DNA of 64,000 bases from NCBI RefSeq assembly GCF_036711975.1, contig NC_091967.1:15934001-15998000 (forward strand), in the 5' to 3' direction. A program made the translations under genes and the position numbers. This DNA is from Onthophagus taurus. Lineage: Eukaryota; Arthropoda; Insecta; Coleoptera; Scarabaeidae. Under the pieces are notes generated by a model. It searched no databases. It was not told where the DNA came from and saw only the letters and a program-made list of their open reading frames with translations. This document shows, piece after piece, positions 35,400-47,723 of the stretch (position 1 is the stretch's first letter; every line of letters begins with the position of its first letter).

Positions 35400-38055
35400 T
35401 TTAATGCACAATAAGTAATAATAATTTATGTTTTTTCTAACGCCAAATAGCAACTAATACAGTGGCTTCAATCTGAAGATGTATTTATTGGTTTCCAGAA
35501 CTTGATAAATAATGTAAATACAGAATATCGTTATACTTTCAATAATTGATATTTAATTCTGATTGAAACCGAGATCTAAAATAAATAATTCTTTAAGAGA
35601 ACCCCTTTTCTTTAATACTACATTGCTTCAGTGCTTTTTTTCTTTATTTGTGAATCTCCTAAATATATAATAAAATGCTTCCTTTAGTGTTTTAAATTGG
35701 CTCTCTTAATACAGCTAAATAGCTAAAAGACGATTTCATCATCTAAAATATTCAGCGTTGGAACACTTTTATTACTATTATTATTAAGGTATTTCTTACC
35801 CACGTATAAGACGCCAATCCAACAGGGGTAAACCCACCGATTGTAATGAAAGTGTCTCTTGAACATCGCATTAAGACGATACTAAATAATTTCTTGAATC
35901 GATTACCGCATAAATACCAAGGAGCTGTGTATAAAGATGTTCCTAATTTCATGCTCTATAATATAAAACAACTTTAAGTGGATGGATTATTTTTTTATCC
36001 TAGGTATTCACATATCCCTGATTACAAAATTGTTTACTTATATGTTAATTTTTCTACATTTAAATAGTATATTTAGTTACTGCTCTGCTCTAAAACTATA
36101 AGTTTAAAGTAGAAAGTTAAGAAGTTATGGAAATAGGAGATAATAGAGCAATGGAATCTTCTTCTAGAATAGATAACGACAGAGATCTGACACTTTTTTT
36201 TGTTACTTTTCAATTGATATTGAAATTATTTTAAGTAAGTTATAAATAAACATCTTAATCCGGATTAGGTACTCTAGGATCAATGTAATCAATATACCTG
36301 TTGTAAAAGACTTTCACCTGCAAAACTAATCAATGTCACTTCTAAAAGTATTGGTAACATATATTCAATGGCTTGTAAAATCACTGTTTCATCTTTACTC
36401 TAAAAATATTTTTAGGAAATCATTTTTTTAAAAATATCTTATTAACTAAATACGTTTATAACGAGATGCATTTCAAATGTTAAATATCCTTGTGCAATGA
36501 GAATCATTGGAATAAGAAGTATAGACCAAAATTTTTCCATTTCTTTTGAAAAATGAATTAATTTACTGTGTTGTTTAATAAGCCTGGCAAAATTTATACA
36601 AATTCGATGATTGTATGATTCCGTTTGCATCACTGTAACAATTCTATTATAAAGCCCATAATCCTCAACTGACCTATTACAATTAAAAAAGAATTTCATT
36701 AAAAAATTCATATTACTAATGTTATTCTACATTTCTTTCCGGCAACAATTGTTTGGTAACATTCTCTTAAACGTTAAAATATCGTCTTTTGTAAATCCAT
36801 ATTCAAGTAAAGGTGTGTAACAAACATGTTCGAATTCCCAAGCTAAAAACGTTAATATTTAAATTTATTAAAAAAAAATTTTATAAACAAACCTAATAAT
36901 TCATATTGACCTGCAGTAACATGGGTCATCGTTGTAAACAAAATATCTGTTGTTGTAACATGAAAAACCAAAACGATATTACAAAACATTTCTAAAAGAA
37001 ATGTTATTTCATAAAAAGGTGATTTTGTTGAATCGTATGGTCTCCATAAAGGCATTGGTAACGATCTAACAATAAAAATTTTTTAATCTCATTAATTCTT
37101 ACAAATATCGTACCTTTCTTCATCCATTATTAAAGGTGTTACCATATACATTTGAGCACCTAAATGAGCAATTGTGAACCAAATTAAAAACCCAACGTTG
37201 GTGTTTTTAATATAACTATGCATTGTTTTCTCGATTATTCCAGTTTGAGTGCTATAAGTAAACGTTTCAAACATTAATTGAACTAATTTGGTTGTTTTTT
37301 CACAAAATGTATAAAAAAATATTAATCTTGTTGCAACTGTAGTGTTGACGCCTAAAAATGAATTCATCATTATTTTATAGGTTGAAATTTTCCCCATATT
37401 CACTCATATTTAAAATTGTTGGTGATTTACTAATCAGCGAAGATTCGGTGATTATTAAGTCGATCATTGAAAAAATAATTGCATAAGATACAGCTAAAGT
37501 ACAGAAACTTCTCCATAAATAGCACCAAATTTTGAATGAAAGCGAAGAATTTTTATCTAAATCCAACATTGAAGTAAAACGCATAATTTTTAAATTATAA
37601 TATAAATATTTTTGATTCATGGTTATCTTTATAAGAAATATATAAAGATCTTTTTGATACAATAAGTTTTCGGATTTAAAGAAAGTTTTTTTAAGACAGT
37701 TTGTTTTATAGGGTTGTAATTAAGAGTAATTATGAAGTAATTTATGTAATTACGAAAAATACGCTGCGATGTGTCTGTATAATTTGGGTATGAGTGGGAA
37801 TAAGAACTTGTGGTGAAGTAATTATTGCAAACATTTAAGTTATTTGACTCATATGTGTGTAATTAGTTAATGATATGGTGGATTTCTCTATTTAAACAAA
37901 GGTGTTAGGTATTTGATTAGAGCTTATCGTTCTAAGAAATATATTGTTAGGGTAAAAATTAGTCTAATTATAATCTATTTAGTGTCGTCTGCTTTTTACG
38001 ACTTTGCACTTTTACGAAATCCGCACATATATTCAGTGTGGACATAGGACACCTA
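35307..38055. repeat. Duplicated block, copy 1 (carries OR-A)
   Basis: It aligns by eye with 41228-44112 along its length, including introns and intergenic sequence, at roughly 90 percent identity. The left edge falls inside OR-B's first exon. The right edge falls just after the shared stretch ending cattcagtgtgga-like and aggacacct. Transposon relics abut the right edge at 38.1 kb. Confidence 0.85.
35692..37620 (-). CDS. Odorant receptor OR-A (7tm_6 family), eight exons
   Basis: Exons in coding order are 37620-37404, 37351-37114, 37065-36893, 36842-36761, 36673-36454, 36399-36298, 35955-35800 and 35742-35692, giving 412 residues, the usual length of an insect odorant receptor. Such receptors are inverted seven-pass membrane subunits that form ligand-gated channels with Orco in sensory neurons. 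Seen: MNQKYLYYNLKIM start, hydrophobic segments, the conserved HVTAGQYELL region, the SLYTAPWY motif and the C-terminal exon MMKSSFSYLAVLREPI, typical of the family. The fourth exon uses the weak donor GTTACC, the only phase-compatible choice that avoids a stop; OR-C has the same site. The start was chosen at the ATG equivalent to that of OR-C, since an upstream in-frame ATG is not shared. No break is seen; the ligand is unknown. Confidence 0.9.
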
Positions 38056-38114
38056 TCGTTATGTTCTTGCATAAAATAACCTTGTAACTCAACTATACAT
38101 TTTTTGCTTGCATG

Positions 38115-38310
38115 TTCGTTACAGAAATAACACCATGTGCAGAAGAACATGGAAATAGAGCAGCTGACCGACATTTCCGCCTTCCACCAACAGAAAAAAC
38201 CATTCACGATTGGCGATCTAATAAAGAAGAACTCGAACAAATGAGGAGATCTAAATGTGCAAGTAGAGGACCAAATATGGCCAAAAATAAAAGATGATGT
38301 ATTGAAATGG
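38115..38310 (+). pseudogene. N-terminal fragment of a pogo-type transposase
   Basis: The plus-strand frame contains EEHGNRAADRHFRLPP and EKTIHDWRSNKEELEQM, the N-terminal helix-turn-helix pattern of many animal pogo-like transposases. A stop follows and then a shifted frame (DDVLKWI). No catalytic domain is nearby. It directly abuts the edge of the OR duplication block. Confidence 0.7.
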
Positions 38311-38356
38311 ATTGAATGAACTTAATAGACTTTAAGGGTGAAGTGTAATCTAGGAG

Positions 38357-38635
38357 CTATAGAACTCCACTCTGACCATCATCGCGAGCCTTCAAGAGAT
38401 TAGTGACGTTGAATAAGGCGGTGGCATAACTGTATCTGATTGGAGAAGGATCAACAAAAACTAAAGAGAAGAAATCAGCGAACAATGAGCATACTCCAAC
38501 ACCGTCACCGACAACACTTCTATTCCATGACATCGTAGAAGGAATGACATCCGCACGCTTCTTAGACTTAGTAAAAGCCCAAAAGATCTTTGAGTCAGAT
38601 TGGAAACTGCATTCAGCTCTTCGAACATACTTCAT
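38357..38635 (-). mobile_element. LINE ORF2 fragment between endonuclease and RT domains
   Basis: The minus frame includes SDSKIFWAFTKSKK, DVIPSTMSWN and SLFADFFSLVF, the conserved linker that precedes the reverse transcriptase in Jockey-like non-LTR elements. Neither flank continues into a usable endonuclease or RT domain, so it is a short dead fragment. Confidence 0.65.
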
Positions 38636-39146
38636 GTAATTAAGATGGATTAGATACTTTGCACGACTCCTTAAAATTTAAAAAGTTGCCAAAACGTTTC
38701 CATTATAATAAACTATACCGCTATTTTTTCATCAAACGGTTGGGTTTGAGGGACCTTGACTGTTGGCACGGATAGTAGATACTTAATCAGGTAACATTTG
38801 GACGTTTTCTCCAAAACATCTGTATTCTGGCCCAAAGGTAGTTCAATTTGAGACGCATCTAGCAGTTAACATTTAACTTTGTAAATCAATAATTTTTGCT
38901 GCAGAAAGGCTGAACGAGCATTAGACACGATTTTTGTTTGTTGTAAGTTTTTCATACCACCATTTTTGGTTCTTTCATTTTTATCAATGATTTTAGTTCC
39001 GGCTAGAATCACATCAGTAATTAAAGTAATATTTTTTTCTTTTATAGCACTGGAAGACTGCCCATAAAGTGTTCTAATGACTGAAAATCTAGTGCAGTAA
39101 GTGCACAATGCCTATAGACGATTTAACCAATAAAAAAGAAAAGCTA

Positions 39147-39410
39147 GGTTGGGTTTCATTTCAACAGGCAAAAAACTAAAAGAAAGGTTGCCTTGAGTTA
39201 GCTTCTGGTAGGTTGAGTTGGATGTTCCATTTTGGTGGATATAATACAAAAACATGGTTGGGTTAGAATTGTCTTTTGTGGGCTTCTGGTAGGTTGAGTT
39301 GGAAGTGTTCCATTTTGGTGTACATATTGCAAAAAAAATGATTGGTTTAGGATTTTTGTAGGAACAACTGCTGCTCTCCAACAAAAACACGGTTAGGTTG
39401 GGTTCAGTTT
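39147..39410 (+). repeat. Degenerate GGTTGGGTT-rich repeat, about 81-bp period
   Basis: The stretch gcttctggtaggttgagttg occurs at 39201 and again at 39282, each followed by a ttccattttggtg stretch. The motif ggttgggtt or ggttaggtt recurs along the region. No coding function is seen. Confidence 0.5.
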
Positions 39411-39759
39411 GCTAATAGTGAACAAACAACTATTGGTTCCAGTTTGCAGTGCCAATAAAAATGAAAACTTAGGTTGGAATGGTAAACATCTATTGCGCAC
39501 TTTAGTAGTAGCCCCAAATCCTGTTATTTCGTGCCTCAGGATAATTCTAAATATTCTAAAGAAGAAATTACCACGTACTTTACTTTAATTTCTTTAATTA
39601 TTCTTCAACTATGGTAAAACTATACGATGGAGACATACAAATACAGAGGTATAACATTAACTATGTCATTAATAACTATCTCTTTTCACTTTGACAGAAG
39701 TGATTTTTAACAATTAAGTTTTTAAAGTGATTACAAAAACTTTATTAATCCAAAAAGAA

Positions 39760-41321
39760 TTAATCATTCATATTTCGTTGTCTAAGAACTGTAAAGTAAC
39801 TAAAAGATGTTTTCATAACCTACAAAAAAAAAACAACATGAACTCACAAATAATGGTGTATACTTTAATATTTTTACCCATGCATAAGCTGTTAAATCAA
39901 AAATTTTAAATTTTCCAAGAGATAACCCAAAACTTTTTTCTAAACAAAAGTGCCAAAATTTAAAGGTAGATGCTAATTTCTTAGAGCATAAGTACCAGGG
40001 TGTCGAATACAAACCAAATTGTAGTTTTTGAGTCTATATACATTAATATAAGTACAAAAAAAAATTATTAAAAAAAAATTACCTGTTCGAATAAAAAATC
40101 GGATGGATATGCCACTAAAAATGATTCAACAACAGCTGAAAAAAAGTATACTGCCATTTGCAAACGATGAATCATTGAAGTACTCTACAACAAAAATACC
40201 GAAACCTTTGATCTCAAAGAAATGATTTTAGTTACCAAGCTGGTTCCATACAAAATAAGAACGCAATGACTTAAAATACTAAGAAACATCATTAGCAATG
40301 ACGTAGCCAAAAAATTTTCCAATTTATCACAAAAATCGAGAATATCTCTATGAAAATTTACGACTTTAATAATTTTAATGCGGAATTGTTTTACATATTC
40401 ATCCGTTAACATAAACTGGTAAATATCCAAGCATTTATCGTGTTCTGTTATCCCATTCGAATTTGCCAAAGTTTCTTGAAAATGTAATATTCTTTGTTTA
40501 TCATATCCAGATGCGAGTAAACTGCTAAAGCAAATATTTTCTAATTCCCATGCTGAAATGAATTCATGAATAAATTAAAAAAAAAAAAGTTATTAAATAT
40601 ACTTAATATTTTAAATTGTCCTGCAGTGATAACCACAATCGTTATATAAAAAATATCTAATATGTTATAGTTATACCACATAGAATTTTGAGCGAGAAAT
40701 TGAAAAATATGGGATAATTCAAAGTATGGGGATGCACTAGAGTTGTATGGATACCATAAAGGTATTGGTTCTTTCCTAAAAAATATGTATCAATTATTTT
40801 TAAATACAAAAAAATTAAAGATAAATCCAAATACCCTATAAAGATTGGGAAAGCTGTAAATAAATTGGCAGCAAAAAACGACGAAACACCCCAAATTAAA
40901 GATGCTAAATTAACCATGTTAATATATCCATGAATATCAATTTCTTTCAATCCAGTTTCAGAGGTGAATTTAAATTTTTCATTTATAGTGTGAATAATTT
41001 CTAAAGTTGTCTCATCTCTAGTGTAATATAGTGCTAATCTTATAGTAACTCCAATAAAAACCACTTAAAAATAAAACGACATTATTATAATTTCTTTAAT
41101 GTTTTTCACTTACTATCGTTTATCAATAAAAGAAATTGATCGAAAGATCTATCTACATATAAATAATAAAATATCGTGGTGATAATAGTCCATTCTATTA
41201 AAAAAAGATTGATCGCTCGAAATATATAAAAAAATATTTTTGATATTATTCCATCGTCTTTATCGTATGGTAGTAAACACCCCATTTTCATTATTTTAAA
41301 GTTATAATATAAAAATCTCAT
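39760..41321 (-). CDS. Odorant receptor OR-B (7tm_6 family), seven exons
   Basis: Exons in coding order are 41321-41114, 41063-40835, 40775-40603, 40552-40236, 40184-40083, 40033-39878 and 39819-39760, giving 414 residues. It has the same overall plan as its neighbours: FLYYNFKIM near the start, VVITAGQFKILS in place of HVTAGQYELL, the GLYSTPWYLC motif and a C-terminal VMKTSFSYFTVL exon. Sequence identity to OR-A and OR-C is low. Exon 4 (317 bases) covers what is two exons in OR-A and OR-C, so it lacks one intron or they gained one. The start ATG at 41321 is the first true ATG in frame. It lies only 292 bases after the OR-C stop, on the same strand. No disabling change is seen. Confidence 0.9.
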
Positions 41322-41613
41322 TTTGAAGCACAATAAATAATAATAATTTATGTTTTTTCTAACGCCAAATTAGAACTAATAAAAAGACTTCAATCTGAAG
41401 ATGTATTTATTGGTTTTCAGAAAATAATAAATAATGTAAATACAGCATGTCGTTATACTTTCAAGAATTGATATTTAATTCTGATTGAAACCGAGATCTA
41501 AAATAAATAATTCTTTAAGAGAACCCCTTTTCTTTAATACTACATTGCTTCAGTGCTTTTTTTCTTTATTTGTGAATCTCCTAAATATATAATAAAATGC
41601 CTCCTTTAGTGTT

Positions 41614-43588
41614 TTAAATTGGCTCTCTTAATACAGCTAAATAGCCTATTGACGATCTCATCATCTAAAATATCCAGCGTTAATTGGAACACTTTTATTA
41701 TTATTATTAAGATATTTTTTACCCATGTATAAGACTCCAAACCATTAGGGGTAAACCCACCGATTGTAATGAAAGCGTCTCTTGAACATCGCATTAAGAC
41801 GATACTAAATAATTTCTTGAATCGACTACCGCATAAATACCAAGGAGCTGTGTATAAAGATGTTCGTAAGTTCATGCTCTATAATTTAGAACAACTTTAA
41901 ATGAATGGATTATTTTTTATCCTAGGTATTCACATATCCCTGATTACAATATTGTTTAATTATATGTTACAATATTGGAGAGTAAATAAAAATCTCAAAA
42001 AGTGCTTTTCTTTGAGAAATAATTTTTCTACATTTAGATAGTTTATTAGTTCCTACTCTTCTCTAAAACTATATGTTTAAAGTAGAAAATGAGGAAGCTA
42101 TGGTAAAGTCAAGGTTGAAGCAATGGAATCTTATAGATAACGACAGAGATCTGACACTTTTTTTGTTACTTTTCAATTGATATTAAAATTATTTTAAGTA
42201 AGTTATAATTAAACATCTTAATCTGGATTGTGTACTCTAGGATCAATGTAACCAATATACCCGTTGTAAAAGACTTTCACCTGCAAAACTAATCAATGTT
42301 ATTTCTAAAAATATTGGTAATATATATTCAAGAGCTTGTAAAGTTACTGTTGAATCTTTACTCTAAAAATATTTTTATTAAATAATTTTTTAATATCTTA
42401 TTAACTAAATATACGTTTAAAATGAGATGCACTTCAAAAGTTAAATATACTTGTGCAATGAGAAGCATAGGAATAAGAAGTATAGACCAAAATTTTTCCA
42501 TTTCTTCTGAAAAATGAATTAATTTATTGTGTTGTTGAATAAGCCTGACAAAATTTAAACAAAGGCTATGATTGTATGATTCCGTTTGTGTCACTTTGAC
42601 AATTCTATTATAAAGCCCATAATCCTCATCAGACCTATTACAATTAAAAAAGAATTTCATTAAAAAATTCATATTACTAATGTTATTCTACATTTCTTTC
42701 CGGTTACAATTGTTTGGTAACAATCTCTTAAACGTTAAGATGTCGTCTTTTGTAAATCCAAATTCAAGTAAAGGTGTGTAACACACATGTTCGAATTCCC
42801 AAGCTAAAAACGTTAATATTTAAATTAAATTATAGTTAATATTAAAATTTTATAAACAAACCTAATAATTCATATTGACCTGCAGTAATATGGGTCATCG
42901 TTGAAAACAAAATATCTGTTGTTGTAACATGAAAAATCAAAATGAAATTAGAAATCACTTCAAAAAGAAATGTTAGTTCATAAAACGGTGATTTTGTTGC
43001 TTCGTATGGTCTCCATAAAGGCATTGGTAACGATCTAACAATAACATTTTTAATCTAGATTAATACTTAAAAATATCGTACCTTTCTTCCTCCATTATTA
43101 AAGGTGTTACCATATACATTTGAGCACCTATATTCCCAATTGTGAACCAAATTAAAAACCCAACGTTGGTCTTCTTAACATAACTATGCATTGTTTTCTC
43201 GATTAATCCAGTTTGAGTGCTATAGGTAAACGTTTCAAACATTAATTGAACTAATTTGGTTGTTTTTTTACAAAATGTATAAAAAAAAATTAATCTTGTT
43301 GCAAGTGTAGCGTTAACGCCTAAAAATGAATTCATCATTATTTTATAGGTTGAAATTTTCCCAATTCTCACTCATGTTTAAAAATACTGGTGATTTACTC
43401 ATCAGCGGAGATTCGGTGGTTATTAAGTCCATCATTGAAAAAATAATTGCATAAGATACAGTTAAAGTAGAGAAACTTCTCCAGAAATAGCACCAAATTT
43501 TAAATGAAAGCGAAGAATTTTTATCTAAATCCAACATTGAAGTAAAACGCATAATTTTTAAATTATAATATAAATATCTTTGAGACAT
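41614..43588 (-). CDS. Odorant receptor OR-C (7tm_6 family), eight exons
   Basis: Exons in coding order are 43588-43372, 43319-43082, 43034-42862, 42803-42722, 42634-42415, 42362-42261, 41878-41723 and 41664-41614. Every exon is identical in length to its OR-A counterpart, and the product is likewise 412 residues. Start MSQRYLYYNLKIM, conserved HITAGQYELL, SLYTAPWYLC and C-terminal MMRSSIGYLAVLREPI are visible. Differences from OR-A are scattered amino-acid substitutions with frame and splice sites kept, as expected of a recent tandem duplicate still under constraint. The fourth-exon donor is again GTTACC. Confidence 0.9.
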
Positions 43589-43939
43589 GGTTATGTTTAC
43601 AATGAAAGATCTTTTTGAATAAGTTTTTGGTTTTAAAGAAAGTTTTTTTAAGGCAGTTTGTTTTATAGGGTGTTGTATTTTATAGGGTTGTGTTTAGGAG
43701 TAATTATGAAGTAATTTATGTAATTACGAAAGAGAAACGAGAAATACACTACGATGTGTCTATAATTTGGGTATGTGTGGGAATAAGAACTTGTGGTGAA
43801 ACAATTATTGCAAATATTTAAGTTATTTGACTCATATGTGTGTAATTAGATAATGATATGGTGGATAAATACCTATTTAAACAAAGCTTATCGTTCTGAG
43901 AAATATCTTGTTAGGGTAAAAATTATAATCTAGTTGTTT

Positions 43940-43981
43940 CCGCTTAATTGGGACACATTGAGACCGAATTCAATTAAGCGG
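43940..43981. mobile_element. Terminal fragment of a pogo/Tigger-like element
   Basis: The arms ccgcttaattg (43940-43950) and caattaagcgg (43971-43981) form a perfect 11-bp inverted repeat. The arm followed by ggacacattg resembles sequence near the ends of Tigger-like elements, from memory. It lies in an insertion absent from the paralogous block near 37.97 kb. Confidence 0.45.
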
Positions 43982-44153
43982 TTGTCCTAATACTTTAAAT
44001 TTAAAAAACAATTAAGTTATTATTTTTTGAAAAAGTTGTTTAGTGACGTCTTTTTACGACTTTGCACTTCTACGAAATCCTCACATATATTCAGTGTGGA
44101 TAATAGGACACCTCATTACGTTTTAAAAAACCCAATGTACAAAAAAGTGATTC

Positions 44154-44159
44154 TTTATT
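44154..44159 (-). terminator. Candidate polyadenylation signal of Cht10
   Basis: tttatt on the plus strand is AATAAA on the minus strand, about 240 bases after the Cht10 stop codon. Confidence 0.5.
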
Positions 44160-44397
44160 AATAAAATCACAATTCTCTTAAAGTAGGAAATAGTACCAAA
44201 AAAATTCATGTTTTCAACTTATTAATTAACTTATACATAAAATCATACACAAAAAATATTTTCACAATCCTTCCTAAACGTTTCAATTCATAATACATCT
44301 GGAAGAAGAAAAAAATATTGTAAACGCATCACATTCAATAGTCATCAAACGATACACTAAAGTATAAAAAAGCTTCGGTATTCTTAAAAACTAGTAA

Positions 44398-45770
44398 TTA
44401 TGTGCAATTGTCGATAGTCGTTTCTAAATTAACGCCTCTAAGTTCGTGGTTCATCATTTTCAAAAGTGGATGTTTTCCACATCCACATCTATTTCTAAAA
44501 TCGTCGAGATCCAAAGCCCAAACCATTCCACCTCCCAAGTTCATTTGTTTTACAAATTGAGACTATAACAAAAAGAAAGAAATAAATTTGAATTTATGGG
44601 TTAATTAAAGTATTACCTTTCGTTTGATTTCTGAAATATCGTCATAGGAAACCCATTGATTTCCACTATAAGCATATGGTCCAATTCTTCCTAAAGGATC
44701 TCGAACAACATTCCAAGATTGTCGTTTTACTCGTTCGCAAATCTCGTAGAATGCTAGGAATCCTCCAGCACGGGTAAATTCACCCGCTTCTCCAGGTCCG
44801 TAAGAGAGAGCATTTAAACCATGTTTTTTTGTGTCTGCCAAAGAGAAACTTTGTCCATAAAGCGGCATGCCCATGATGATTTTCTTCGGATCAGCGCCTT
44901 GTTCAATCCAGTAATTTAATGTAAAGTTCTAAACAAAAAAAAAACCAATCAGTCAAATTTCTTTTATAATATGTATGCATTCTTACAGCATTGAAATAAT
45001 CATAAGTATCTCCTGGATAATAATATAGCGGAGCTACATGTCCAGTTTTCTTATCCCATTGGCCATGATAATCATAGGTCATTACAGCGATCCAATCCAA
45101 ATATTGATTTAAGGCCGGTACATCGTAACCAGCATCGATTACCATTTTACTTGGAGAAACAGCAGCAGTTAATAGCCATCCCCTTGGTTTGAAAGCTTCG
45201 CTTAATTCTCTTAAGAAAATAGCAAAATTTTCTTTATCAGCATCGGGACCTTGGTTACAATCAACTTGCCAACATTTGGGATACTCCCAATCTAAATCTA
45301 ATCCATCAAAGTTCCATTTGGTGATGAATTGAATTGCGTGTTCGATGAAACGACGTCTTGCTTCCGGACTAGCTACTAATTTTGAATATTTGTTCCCTAA
45401 GGAATCATTCCACCCACCCAATGCTATCAAAACTTTGATTCCTTTGATTTTATAGGCGGTAACTCTATTGTAGAATTCTAAAATTTTAAATAAAAATGTT
45501 ACATTTTTTTAGTTAAAATAATATAAAGATTACCATTATCAATATCAGCCCAAGTATCGTGAGGTTTTATAACTAAATCATTTGGATCTAAAACTGCAAA
45601 TCCATAATTGATATGAGTACATAAAGTATCATCTATGTCTGATGGCATGTATTTTCCATCTCCTTGTCTAAATTGATTAAAATATTGTATATCTTAATTT
45701 TCAAATTTAAAGATGTTTTAATTATCTTACCTATACCATGCCCAATTGGTGAAGTAACAAACGACTTTAT
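44398..45770 (-). other. Cht10: Cht10 GH18 domain 5, active-site motif intact
   Basis: Exons 46467-45731 (end), 45667-45534, 45477-44987, 44928-44617 and 44562-44398. FDGLDLDWEYP, MTYDYHGQWD and MVWALDLDDFRN are complete. The protein ends in ETTIDNCT shortly after the domain, with no further chitin-binding domain. Confidence 0.93.
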
Positions 45771-47723
45771 ACCCATCTTCACTTGGAATTGATGGGGTCG
45801 TGCCTGGTTGAGATGGTTTATGGCTAGTTGTTATCACAGGTAAATCTGGTGAGATAGTAGTCGGCTCTTCAGTTACTGGAGGATTAATGGTAGTTCCATC
45901 AGGGTGACAAGCTGTATTTTCAGGCCAATCACAATGATCTTTATTCCAGTATAAACCCTCAGCGCATTTTTGTAAAACTAATTCGCCCTGATTACACAAA
46001 TAATAGTGTTGGCAACTACTTTCGTGAGATTGAAACAGTCCAGTGCACTTCATTCCCGTGTTCATTGAACTTTGCCAACTTGTGGTTGTTGTATCTATAG
46101 GTTTTTGAGAACTGGGTTGATAATCAATTGGTTTTTGGGTGGTTGATTTTTCTTTTTCAGGAATAATAACCCCTGGTCCACCAAGCAAACAACTCGGAGC
46201 GGGGACAGTGTAGTTTCTAAGAACTCTGTTGATGGTTCTCAAAAGGGGATAGTTTTCGCAGCCGCAAATATTTTTGAAATCATCTAAATCTAAAGCCCAT
46301 ATCATTCCACCACCTAATCCCAAATCTTTGATAAATTGCGATTTATGTCTGATCATGTCTATATCATCAAAAGACACCCATTGGTCCCTTTGGTAAGCGT
46401 ACGGCCCAATTCGCATTTTCTTATCACGAATTACAGTCCAACCTTTATTTTGAATGTTGGAACAAATCTAAAAGAAAATGGATTAAAATTAAATTTTTTT
46501 AAATTAAATGCTAATGGTGGTACTTCGTAGTAAGATAAGAATCCTCTTGCTCTAGTTTCTTCTCCGGCTTCTCCTCCACCATATGTGGGTGCATTTAATC
46601 CGTTGTCAGAATTATCTGCCAGTGAAAATGATTGACCGTACATTGGCATTCCTAACACTAATTTTTTGGGGTCGGCTCCTTGTTCAATCCAATAATGAAT
46701 TGTGAAGTTCTACAAATTAAGTTTTTTATAGCAACACATGTATCAAAATCACCTAGTGGTGAAGTACCGTATTAAATGTTGCGTCTATATCGTCAGGATG
46801 AGCATACATTGGTGCAACATGCCCGGTTACTTTATCCCATTGTCCGTGGTAATCGTAACACATAACCGCAATCCAATCTAAATACTGAGAAAGAACAGGT
46901 ACTTCATATCCCGCATCAATAACTCTTCGACTAGGAGATACAGCCGCTGATAGTAACCATCCGTGCGGGGTAAAAGCTTCCCTTAATTCTTTCACAAATT
47001 CAGCGAAAGCTGGTTTATCCGAATGAGGGCCTTTATTGCAGTCAACTTGCCAACATTTCGGATATTCCCAGTCCAAATCGAGACCGTCGAAATTGTTGGC
47101 TTTGATGAATTCAACGACGTCTGTAATGAATCTTTTCCTTGATGATGGATTGTTTACTAATTTCGAATATTTATCGCCGGCTGAATCGTTCCATCCTCCA
47201 ATAGCGATTAAAACTTTTATTCCTTTAGCTTTAAGAGCAGTTACTTTTTCGTAGAATTCTAGAATAATAATTTAAATTAAAAATGGAAAATAAGATGCAT
47301 TTTTCACTTACTGTTATCAAAATCTGCCCAAGTATCATGTGGCTTTATAACTTTTTGATCTCCATTTAAAACAGCGAATCCATAAACAATGTGGGTACAC
47401 AAATCTGGATCTATATCACTTGGTAAGTATTTACCAACACCTTGTCTGTACCAGGCCCAATTGGTAAAGTAGCAAACCACTTTGTATTCGGAATTGTGAT
47501 CAACAATACTTGGTGCTGTCGTGGAATGTGGAATATCTGGCACTGGGCCTTCATCGATTTGATCTGGGAGGTCATCCGCTACAGGTACACTTGGTGGCTG
47601 TGGTACTTCAACATATCCTGAACCAGGTTCGGCTAATACTCTTCTAATCGTTTTTAGAAGAGGATGTTTTCCTTCTCCACACCTAATGAATATTATTAGC
47701 GTTAAAATAAATACTGTTTTCAT
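44398..47723 (-). CDS. Predicted short secreted Cht10 isoform (GH18-4, CBM14-5, GH18-5)
   Basis: If transcription starts at the internal TATA box, exon 47723-47312 is joined to 47258-46768, 46709-46524, 46467-45731, 45667-45534, 45477-44987, 44928-44617 and 44562-44398. This gives about 975 residues. The product would begin with a 13-residue hydrophobic stretch (MKTVFILTLIIFI), then the tail of GH18-3, a Pro-rich linker and two catalytically intact GH18 domains around one CBM14. It would lack both dead domains and the three clustered chitin-binding domains. The structure is read from sequence; its use is inference. The first ATG at 47744 would add seven polar residues before the hydrophobic run, so 47723 fits a signal peptide better. 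Confidence 0.45.

Larger units (their letters stand above)
41228..44112. repeat. Duplicated block, copy 2 (carries OR-C and the start of OR-B)
   Basis: Counterpart of 35307-38055. It is about 135 bases longer because of insertions, including one at about 41,965-42,018 in an OR-C intron and one at about 43,930-44,040 containing a pogo-like palindrome. Confidence 0.85.

Noticed and set aside
39147..39410. Interstitial telomere-like repeat.
   Set aside because: GGTTGGGTT and GGTTAGGTT recur only loosely within an 81-bp unit; there is no uninterrupted TTAGG-type array.
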